64,000 nt of DNA from Bathynomus jamesi. Lineage: Eukaryota > Arthropoda > Malacostraca > Isopoda > Cirolanidae. The stretch spans positions 116,821-180,820 of the forward strand of contig JAJOZX010009042.1 in NCBI GenBank assembly GCA_023014485.1, read 5' to 3'. The notes below the pieces were generated by a model. That model made no database searches. It was not told where the DNA came from and was given only the letters and a program-made list of their open reading frames with translations. Both the position numbers and the translations under genes were made by a program. Below are positions 56,096 through 64,000 of the stretch, one piece after another. Position 1 is the stretch's first letter. Each line of letters begins with the position of its first letter.

Positions 56096-56635
56096 ATGCG
56101 CGAACACCAGCTGTTCATCCTTCCCCACAATAAAGAAATTGGTTGGTAAATAAATGGGTATCCTGGATAGACTAGTGGTTAAGACGCTGGGATGCTGCTG
56201 GGGCGTGGTTTGGATTCCACGTTAAACTGTAAGTCTAAGGTGGAGTGAAAAGTTTGACATTCGTCAGAATGAACAATTCGAGCGGAATCAAACCAAAGGT
56301 TACCAAAGGTAAGTTATATATGTTAAGTTAAGAGGTACATATAACCTTTGGTTAGCTTCCGTCCGAATTGTTCATTTTGACGAAGGTGAAGTTTTTCACC
56401 ACCTTAGAGCTACAGTTTAACGTGGAATCCGAACCACACCCAAGCGTCTTAACCACGAGGCCACCCAGGGTACCCATTTATCTACCAACCATTCTATTTA
56501 TTGCGGGGAAGGATGAACAGCTGGGTTTTGCTGCGCGCCGGCTGCCGTCACCGGGTCTGGACTCTCGATCCTGGGGCCTATGGATTCGTAGTCAAGGACG
56601 CTAACTATTATACCACCGAGGCGCATTAACGTATG
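56096..56635. repeat. Inverted SINE pair (block C copy)
   Basis: Left unit from AACACCAGCTGTTCATCC to about 56320, right unit inverted to 56630 (GCGCCTCGGTGGTATAATAG on the minus strand). Same arrangement as 30283-30890, with the left tRNA-like head deleted. Confidence 0.78.
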
Positions 56636-56689
56636 CATATATATATATATATATATATACGTAAGTATATATATATATATATAAGCAAA

Positions 56690-56865
56690 GAACCGCAGGG
56701 AAAAGGAAAAGGAAACACGAAACCCGAGCGCTTTCGTGATATATTCACATCTTGTCCCTGAAGATGTGAATATGTCACGAAAGCGCTCGGATTTCATGTT
56801 TCCTTTTTCTTTTCCCTGTGGTTCTTTGCTTATTAAAAAGATCACGTGTTATTCTGTGATTTTAT

Positions 56866-56911
<46 letters not shown>

Positions 56912-57048
56912 GCAGTGAAATCACAGAATAAAACGTGATCTTATTAATAAGCAAACAACCACAGGGAAAAGGAAAAAGAAAAGATGTGAATATATCACGA
57001 AAGCGCTCGGATTTCGTGTTTCTTTTTCCTTTTCCCTGTGGTTGTTTG

Positions 57049-57052
<4 letters not shown>
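56690..57052. repeat. Two Penelope-type terminal hairpins with hammerhead-like cores
   Basis: 56690-56830 is the paralogue of 31002-31147 (two opposed cores around CTTGTCCCTG). 56930-57052 is a separate copy in which only AGATGTGAATATATCACGAAAG and GCGCTCGGATTTC lie between inverted AACCACAGGGAAAAGG arms, with the CTGA box lost. TA microsatellites separate them. Confidence 0.6.
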
Positions 57053-57082
<30 letters not shown>

Positions 57083-57084
<2 letters not shown>

Positions 57085-57800
57085 AGGTTGCGCAAAAGTC
57101 GCGCATCATAGGAATTTTCAGTGTTGACTATAATATACTACTTTTTTCTTTTTATAAGGCCTTATAAGTACAACAAATCGATGAATCGGTACAGAATTTA
57201 TATTCTGTACCGATTCATCGATTTGTTGTGCCTGTTATTCCATACATTAAAACCAAGCTCACCCTCTCGTCTATTTTTAATTTCGCAGCAATCCCCAACC
57301 TAAAAGAAAAAAATAATATATTAATTAAAGGCGCGTCTTGACTTGAGCATTTTAGTCCGAACGAACCGGACGAGCAGACAGCGCACGAACGAACTGAACA
57401 AGCTGTTCGAGCGCAAGCTCGCTGTATTCTGCATGTTCGCCGGTCTCGTCTTATTCCCACCGTTTTGCTCAGTGTAATTATGGATTTGACAGTGGCAGCA
57501 GGTGCTTTCTTCATTATTTATTCCTTAGCCAAAAAGAAGAGGAAATCGAAGAGAATGTGAGGTTAAACATTTCTCTGTCCCACTCCATGATAAAAATAAA
57601 ACACACCGAATAGCTGGAACAGCGCGAACACCCACCCTGACTGAGCACCAACGAGCAACTGAGACACGTACTTACTAGCCGAATTCTGCTCTGCGCTATC
57701 TGCTCCTTCGGTTTGTTCGGACTAAAATGCTCAAGTCAAGACGCGCCTTTAACAGTCAACACTGAAAATTTCTCTGATGCGTGACCTTTGCGCCAGTCTC
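57083..57800. mobile_element. Fold-back/MITE, block C copy
   Basis: Paralogue of 31223-32130: same inverted ends (GGAATTTTCAGTGTTGACTA) and the palindrome around GATGAATCGGTACAGAATTT (57174-57232). It contains the private insertion at 57329. Confidence 0.7.
57329..57748. mobile_element. 420-bp MITE with TTAA flanks
   Basis: Inverted ends AGGCGCGTCTTGACTTGAGC extend about 55 bp (TTTTAGTCCGAAC). TTAA occurs on both sides (57325-57328, 57749-57752). Block B is uninterrupted here (ATATTACAGTCAACACTG). TTAA flanks suggest piggyBac-type mobilisation; the empty site reads TTAC, so the exact duplication is not settled. Confidence 0.75.
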
Positions 57801-57809
57801 TCTCTCTCT

Positions 57810-58195
57810 CCCTCCCGGGTGGTTACCTCATTTTTCATGTTTCGTTCTCTCTCTCTCATCTTGCGCGGAATATTCTCCTATACAAGCGTCGTTCTTTACG
57901 TAAATTATACTGCGTGTTTGCAGTTTAAATGTATATAATGTACGGCATGCGGGAGGTGCCCCCTTGGGGCATTGGTTTCTGCGCGTATGTAGAAGAATTA
58001 CGGCATTTGATTGAGTGAAGCCCATGGTGTAATGGTTATCATATCTGACCGGCAATCGTAAGATCCCGGGTTCGATTCCCGGGTGGTTACCTCATTTTTT
58101 CATTTGTTTCGTTGTCTCTCTCTCATCTTGCGCGGAATATTCTCCTGTACAAGCGCCGTTCTTTACGTTAATTATACTGCGTGTTTGCAGTTTAA

Positions 58196-58197
<2 letters not shown>
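57810..58197 (+). repeat. tRNA-derived SINE, one full head and an upstream tail copy
   Basis: Head at 58018-58085: CCATGGTGTAATGGTTATC (A box) and CCCGGGTTCGATTCCCGGG (B box in a T-arm hairpin). The tail CCTCATTTTTTCATTTG, CTCTCTCTCATCTTGCGC, GTGTTTGCAGTTTAAATG occurs after it and also at 57817-57935 behind a truncated head, so two copies lie in tandem. The acceptor stem does not pair, so it is not a working tRNA gene. Confidence 0.75.

Positions 58198-58238
<41 letters not shown>
58198..58238. repeat. TA microsatellite
   Basis: About 20 TA units joining a SINE tail to the 3' end of the minus-strand LINE at 58240-59075. Confidence 0.95.
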
Positions 58239-58239
<1 letters not shown>

Positions 58240-58242
<3 letters not shown>

Positions 58243-59075
58243 GAAAATGAAAAGGTTTATTGGCGGACTATAATCCATATGACAAATATTATTAATACAA
58301 TGACAGTTCACATACTAAGGATAGAAATATATAGAATTGGTAGAAATAATACAGTTATGTCAAAATTAAGTGGAGCTACAGACAGACGTTTTCGTACCAA
58401 GCATTCCATAGCTTAGACTTTAGAGGATAAACGGCAGAACTCATGAATAGCTTGGATAATCGGGTTGCTTGATTTTTTAATTCTTTGCATTGTATTGAGC
58501 ATTGCATTGACCGTATTGAGCACGTCTTCTTACCTCCAGGAAGCTCAGGACATTGCGGGTAGCAAACATTTGCGAAGCTGAGCATCTCGGAGGTAATTTA
58601 TGTAAGTCTAAAAGACCTGTTGTACAGCAAATTTAGGGTCCTGTCAGAACCTTTTTTATAATTCACCCAGAGATGCTGTCCGTATATATTACTGCAAAAA
58701 GTACGAAAGAGAGTGTCTTTAGCTTCACTTGTACAGAACCGGAAGTTCCTTATAGTCATATTCGCCTTAGCACAAAGGCTTCGAGATTGTTTTTTATATC
58801 TGACATCACTCAAGGAGCTGGTAATAGTTTGACTCAAATACTTAAACTCTTGTACTTCCTCAATTACTTCACCGTTCATTTTAAATCTTATATCACCTGG
58901 CTGATTTCAGCTTTTAGTTTGAAATTGCATAACCTTAGTTTTTGTAACATTACAAAGACTATTACGTTTCTGCGAATACACATCGCAGACTTTTAGTAAC
59001 CGATCCAGACCTTTAACAGAGGGATATTAACACCATATCATCGGCATAAACAAAGTTATTTATCCTTGTGTTATC
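58240..59075 (-). pseudogene. LINE (RTE-like) RT C-terminal fragment
   Basis: From 59060 leftwards: NNFVYADDMVLIS (catalytic YADD intact), KLRLCNFKLKAEISQVI, then MNGEVIEEVQEFKYLSQTIT, RSLCAKANMTIRNFRFCTSE and DTLFRTFCSNIYGQHLWVNY, ending with FMSSAVYPLKSKLWNAWYE (to 58376). Frameshifts at about 58890 and 58600. 5'-truncated, as usual for LINE insertions. Confidence 0.78.
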
Positions 59076-59116
59076 TATACAACATAAAACATATATACAA
59101 CATATATATATACATA

Positions 59117-61884
59117 TAGTGCTCGAAGTGGACGGCATCGCGGGGTTGTGCACGCCCCCACTTCTCTCAATTGGTCAGCCGCATACCCTTACTTCTTTGC
59201 TGGAAAGAAATGCGGGAAACACGCACTCCACTTATAAAGAATTAATAAAAAACTTAGAAGTTTTAGATCCTGTGAAGTGGCCTATGCATGAAGATATTTG
59301 ATTTGGTGACAAAAGCATTCGCTTCTTGAGTGATGAGGCTCAAGTGCCATCAAAAGATTCTGTGCAAGGATTTAGAGAATATATTCAAAATAAAGGAAAA
59401 GATGTACCACCTAGACTAAAATCATTATTAGCGGCAATAAATTCAGTAATTATTTCAAAGAGCGAATGTGAACGCTCATTCAGCTGCATGAATCTCACTA
59501 CTACATCAGCAAGAAATTGTATAAAAATTGATGCAGCATCCAAATTACTTTTCCTTACGATTGCAGGAAAATTATTAGAAGGGATAATAGCTGATAGGAT
59601 CGTTGACCATTTGGATTCCTACAAGCTGCTTGGGGACTCCCAACATGGGTTTAGACGGCATAGGTCGTGTCTCACCAACTTGCTCGAGTTTTTCCACGTC
59701 ATGTTGAGTGAGTACGATAAGAGTAGGGCGATTGATATACTTTATCTCGACTTTCAGAAAGCCTTTGATAAGGTACCTCACCGCCGGCTAATGGCGAAAG
59801 TGCGCGCGCTGGGTATCGGTGGGGAAATAGGTAGGTGGATTGAAAACTGGCTGAGGAATAGGCGGCAGAAGGTGGTAATTAAAGGGGCTAGTTCGGGTTG
59901 GGCCTCGGTCACTAGTGGGGTTCCTCAGGTTCCGTTTTGGGGCCGCTGTTGTTTATCATTTACATAAATGATATCGACGGTGGCATCGTAAGTCGGATCG
60001 CCAAATTCGCTGATGACACCAAGCTTGGGGCCAATGTTGGGACGCCCGAAGCGATCGAGGAACTGCGTGCGGACCTAGGTAGGATAGGAGAGTGGTCCGA
60101 AAAATGGCAAATGCCGTTTAACTTGGGTAAATGCAAAGTGATGCACATTGGCTACGCCAATCCCAAGTCGGACTACTCGATGTTGGGTAGTAATATCGAG
60201 GTGACTGATTTAGAAAAGGACTTGGGTGTGCTAATTAGCAGCGATCTTAAGTTTACGAAACAGTGTGTAGAGGTGGAAAAGAAAGCCCAGAAACTATTGG
60301 GTTATATCAGGAGGCAATTTCAGTTTCGGAGCAAGGAGATTGTGCTCTCATTGTACAATTCCCTTGTTCGGCCGCACCTGGAGTATGCTGTGCAGTTCTT
60401 GTCGCCCACCCTCAGGAAAGATATTGAGATGCTGGAGCGAGTGCAGGCGAGGGCCACAAAGTTAATCCCTTCCGTTAGGCATATGGGCTACAATCGACGG
60501 TTACGCGCCCTGAACTTGTTTTCGCTTGAAACTCGGAGGCTGCGCGGTCAACTGATCGAGGTTTTCAAGCTCTTACGCGGGTTCAACGATGTCGATTTTA
60601 GAAGTATGTTTAGTTTAAATGATAACCCAACTCGCAACAATGGTTGGAAGTTGGATTTGAAACGGTTTAGGACTAGTGTGTGTGGGAATTACTTTACGTA
60701 TAAGATCTGTGACACATGGAACAGGTTACCTTCGGAAGTTGTGAACAGTTCCTCTGTGGATCAGTTCAAGAAAAGGGTAGACGAAATCTTGCACACTATT
60801 TGAGTGTGTAAAGACATTTAGGACCTCAGTCTGCGGAAATTTCTTTTCCTATAAAATAGTTAATATCTGGAACCAACTTCCCTCAGAGGTTGTTTCCAGT
60901 CAAAGTGTAAATGTGTTTAAAAATAGGCTAGACAAAGTACTGAATACTCTCATAGTTTAAGACTAAAACATAAGAAAACTCTGCAGGAGATAGCTTGCAC
61001 GGTGTCTCTGTGAGCAAGCTAAATATAGAGCTATTTATATATTCTCCACTTTCCTGTAAAATTTCCTTGGCTACTTTTCCAGGGTCAAGGTATTTTCTTC
61101 AACCTTTTTCCGTACCTGCCTCTGGCAGGGAGGGAGCGGAGGGTGGGGAGAGAGCCTTCTACTTTTCTATCCAGTTTTCTACTACTGCTAGGATAGTTGA
61201 AAGAAAAATAAACTTTTACAAAATTTTCCCTGGCACCCGTTGCCATTGGTACCTCCTCGGTATGGGCCGCAAGGCCTTTTGAGGTACTTCTTTTCCTTGT
61301 AACTCCTTGTAACAACTTCTCTTCAAACCAGAAGACTATGCAAGGAAATGGATTGCAAAAGGAAAACGGGATGCGGATTATACAGCTTGCCAAGCTAGAA
61401 AATCTGAAGCAGTAATTCCTACGAGATATGAATCTCTTTTTAAATTGTTTTAATCTAGCATATTTTTTTTTGTTTAAAAAATATTATTGAATAAATTTGT
61501 ATTTTAATTACCTATTTTTATATTTTAAATACCTATTTTTATATTCTATGCCATAAACAAAAAATTTTTATATACAGTAAATATCTTGATGTAATCAATT
61601 ATATGCAATTAAATAGAGATTTATAAATGCATTTCTATGTCCCTTTACACGAATAAAAAAGTTAACCGTATATTAATTTATTTTGCAACATATAATTGAC
61701 AAAACTAATACCTAATTTTTAAAATTTAATAAAGTTTTTTATGCTTGAAAAATTGAACTAAACTTAAGTTATTGTGTTAGAATTTCTTTTTAAAATTGTA
61801 TTGTTCTTAAAATATGAGGGGCAACGCTAACCAAAATTTTTGGAAGACCACACCCTTGCTTTAAAATTTCCACTTCGAGCACTG
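59117..61884 (+). mobile_element. hAT element, internally deleted, with a nested CR1
   Basis: Ends AGTGCTCGAAGTGG (59118) and CCACTTCGAGCACT (61870-61883). Coding remains: LLERNAGNTHSTYKELIKNL, DEAQVPSKDSVQGFREYIQN, and the hAT dimerisation part SECERSFSCMNLTTTSARN (59290-59560). After the CR1 comes FKPEDYARKWIAKGKRDADY, ending ESLFKLF and stop at about 61452. The catalytic part is missing. From memory the C-terminus is that of ZBED/KIAA1586-like hAT proteins. 61453-61820 is AT-rich 3' non-coding. Confidence 0.8.
59562..61317 (+). pseudogene. CR1-type LINE nested in the hAT gene, one frameshift in RT
   Basis: Frame 1 (59562-59967): AGKLLEGIIADRIVDHLDSY, FRRHRSCLTNLLEFF, YLDFQKAFDKVPHRRLMAKV, GASSGWASVTSGVPQ. 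One base is missing in the GVPQG box. Frame 2 (to 60803): GPLLFIIYINDIDGG, AKFADDTKLGANVG (catalytic Asp pair intact), LEKDLGVLISSDLKF, SLVRPHLEYAVQFLSP, TWNRLPSEVVNSSSVDQFKK, stop. Directly downstream (60835-60957) a second, different CR1 C-terminus is encoded (GNFFSYKIVNIWNQLPSEVV, FKNRLDKVLNTL), then a 3' UTR and a tail CCTTGTAACTCCTTGTAAC at about 61300. Confidence 0.88.
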
Positions 61885-61885
<1 letters not shown>

Positions 61886-61917
<32 letters not shown>

Positions 61918-61941
61918 TATATATATATAATATATATATAT
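61886..61941. repeat. TA-rich microsatellite
   Basis: TA units with AATATATAT interruptions immediately after the hAT right end. Confidence 0.95.
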
Positions 61942-62392
61942 ACTGTTTGTGTAAAGCCTAAAGTACCTCAATATTGTTGAAGTCCGAGAAAGTAGAGTGG
62001 TTAGTTTCTGCTACCGAATTCACTTCGCACTGCGAAACAACTGAGTTTTCTGTAACTTCTCTTCTCGCAATCGGACGTCAAACTACGACAAAGTCGAACT
62101 TTATACAACACAAACGACGACGACATCGTCGTATATATATCGTAAGCGTTCAAGGTCTTCCCAATTCTGTTTTACCTATTTTGAATACGTGCAAGAGGAT
62201 ATTTCAGATAGTTTTAATTCTTTTATAAACAAAAACAGGTTTCTGGTAAAGAGATTACTGAGATCAGGTTTCTATTGCTATTATTTGTTGTTGTCGGGTG
62301 AATTATTTTGTTTGGGGAATAATTAGTATCGAAATACGAAATACTTTTAGATCTATCTGTTTGTCTGTCCGTCCGTCTTTCAGCCTCTTTGG

Positions 62393-62431
<39 letters not shown>

Positions 62432-62435
62432 AACC
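61942..62435. other. Spacer without recognisable gene
   Basis: A short frame at 61974-62228 has no family signature. A TCTG-rich patch (62355-62380) and a TA microsatellite (62394-62428) follow. Confidence 0.4.
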
Positions 62436-63820
62436 ATGTGGTATCAATGTTTATGCCATTAGAAGTTCGCTCTGAGAAACAAATGTCCCTTAATTTCATT
62501 CCCTCAAAGTACAAAAAAGATAATCAGCGGTTTAGATCGTTTAACATTTCCATTAGAATATTTCACATATAGAATTTATTATAATTAATTATTGTTATCT
62601 AACACTCCATCCCTAAATTTTTATCAAATTATGCATGAACATTGAATGTGGCGTGATTTGAAACGTTGTTTGTACTTTTATACTCATTTACTTAATTCTT
62701 CCTCAAATGCACCCAATTCCTTAATATTTACTGTATACTCGTGTAAGTGTATATATTTAATTAATAGTTTCACTCACTCTTATACCATGGCTGTAAACCC
62801 TTCATTACTGTATCTCTCTAATTCGTTTCCTCTCATTTCTCCAGATAATGACTTATAGTCTTATACTGTAGGTACGAATTAAATAACTATGACGTATTAA
62901 TTATAAATTAACATATATTGTATAATGCGTGGACTATGACAGAGTACATTAAATTGATTCCTCTCGCATTTGTCATACCTTGAATACTGGGTTTTAGTAT
63001 TCAGTGTATGATAACTTCCCCAGAATGTACACTATATAACTTATTATGTATGCGTCCTTATCTAATGTGATACACTATACGATATTGTCGACCATAGTCA
63101 TTCATACTTCCACGTCCTTTCTTGACCGCTATCTTTTAATAATTTTATTAATTATTCATTCATGCACCTATTGTCTACCTATGCCCTATCAACATATCAG
63201 TCCATGCTTATTCGTGTCCCTCTATATTACGCACACAATCTATTGTGTGCACTTTATGCATTCGTACATGTTCGCTGATCATGACTACGTACTAGCTACC
63301 TTATATGTAAATACGTCGACATGTATGCAGTCACTTATTTGATAATTTTAATTTTTCTTTTAATTATTTAACTTCTCGCAAGATACTCGTTAATGCCGAC
63401 ACAAGTGTTCGAATTCTGATGACATCGCCCAAAGCGAGCTTCTGAGTCCGAAACCTTCTCTCTTGCTTGCTCCTGATTCAAAACCTTATTGTGTGTGTTA
63501 TGTTATACTGTACAGTATATATGTGACCATGTACTTTATGAGCTATACTCCTAATCCATCTTTCCCAATACGTCCCTGACTACCTAATTAAATCCTAGAA
63601 TAATAGTTATCCTAATTGTCTATAAATATAAAAAACTTTAAAACTATAGTTAACTGTGTTTAACTGTAATTAAGTAATTGACTGTACTTTAATGAAACTG
63701 TAATTAACTATTATAAGTGAATGTAAATTAATTGGGAATTATAATCATAGTTATAGCAAACCAAAATTACAATGTACTCGTACTTAGTGATGTACTTTGG
63801 TTGTAGTCAACGTATGACTC
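62436..63820 (+). mobile_element. Diverged copy of the 53.9-55.6 kb LTR
   Basis: Collinear landmarks: TTCATTACTGTATCTCTCTA, TAATGACTTATAG, AATAACTATGACGT, CATACCTTGAATACTGGG, CTATCAACATATCAGTCCAT and ATTACGCACACAATCTATTG, matching 54108, 54141, 54173, 54223, 54362 and 54403 in order. It lacks the LTR start and TATA part and ends where a hAT-type terminus begins. Useful as a second reference for the LTR family. Confidence 0.7.
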
Positions 63821-63824
63821 CGAC

Positions 63825-64000
63825 CAGAGCTGGGCAGTATTTAAATACATTTGTATTTAAATACATATTTAAATACATTTGTGTATTTAGAACTGTATTT
63901 ATAAATACATTGTTTTTCATGTATTTAAATATAGTAGTAAATACTTTAATGAGTATTTAAATACAATGTATTTAAATACTCAAAATATAAAAATGTAAAT
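63825..64000. mobile_element. hAT-type MITE, truncated by the window end
   Basis: Starts CAGAGCTGGGCA, the same 12-bp terminus as the MITE at 4481, then a low-complexity interior of GTATTTAAATACA units. The right end lies beyond the window. Confidence 0.6.

Larger units (their letters stand above)
39890..57820. repeat. Segmental duplication, block C (paralogous to block B, 17580-32310)
   Basis: Collinear with block B over all non-TE sequence and the five lectin exons. Private insertions: Helitron-like tail about 42.2-44.25 kb, fold-back 44951-45500, CR1/other 45.87-48.58 kb, MITE 49.70-50.04 kb, repeat 51.18-52.61 kb, LTR element 52737-55819, and MITE 57329-57748. These account for its greater length. 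Confidence 0.85.

Noticed and set aside
58018..58090. Functional tRNA gene
   Set aside because: A and B boxes are good, but the acceptor stem does not pair and the same tail is repeated nearby.

Overview
This is eukaryotic, AT-rich and very repeat-dense DNA, almost certainly from an arthropod. A decapod crustacean is my best guess, inferred from the LINE types, the dense dinucleotide microsatellites and the secreted C-type lectins; no marker gene settles it. There is nothing prokaryotic here. Genes are intron-bearing, and most long open frames belong to transposable elements (TEs).

The host content is a tandem array of three secreted C-type lectin genes, all on the minus strand. Copy A has exons between 2612 and 6604, copy B between 19100 and 27198, and copy C between 41472 and 51138. 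I assembled each by hand from five exons (signal peptide, linker, and three exons sharing one carbohydrate-recognition domain). The intron phases are identical (0,1,1,2) in all three copies and every reading frame is open, so all three look functional. Copies B and C sit in a much younger segmental duplication: about 17.6-32.3 kb matches about 39.9-57.8 kb, and each side has its own private TE insertions. Copy A is older and more diverged.

The rest is layered TEs. 0-7 kb: LINE remnant, lectin A, small hAT MITEs, a 5S-rRNA-like SINE. 7-17.6 kb: a frameshifted DD41D mariner, a LINE, a decayed multi-copy TE-like gene split by a 2.5-kb element with ~0.4-kb inverted ends and a 3-bp target duplication, a hAT element, a mariner derivative. 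17.6-32.3 kb: duplication block B, holding an intact DD41D transposase, Penelope fragments, a perfect 100-bp palindrome, a second hAT-like element with a 502-codon open frame, and SINE pairs in inverted orientation. 32.3-39.9 kb: a Penelope-like element (RT plus GIY-YIG) carrying a hAT MITE and flanked by a DD37D mariner, then two LINEs. 39.9-57.8 kb: block C with a Helitron-like tail, a 550-bp fold-back element, CR1 pieces and a 1.7-kb LTR. 57.8-64 kb: tRNA-derived SINEs, LINE fragments, a CR1 nested in a hAT element, and a second diverged copy of the LTR.

The genes do not form an operon. The theme is a small immune-type lectin family expanding by tandem duplication while its introns and spacers fill with TEs. 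Because B and C were once identical, insertions present in one and absent in the other give clean before/after target sites and a relative order of events.
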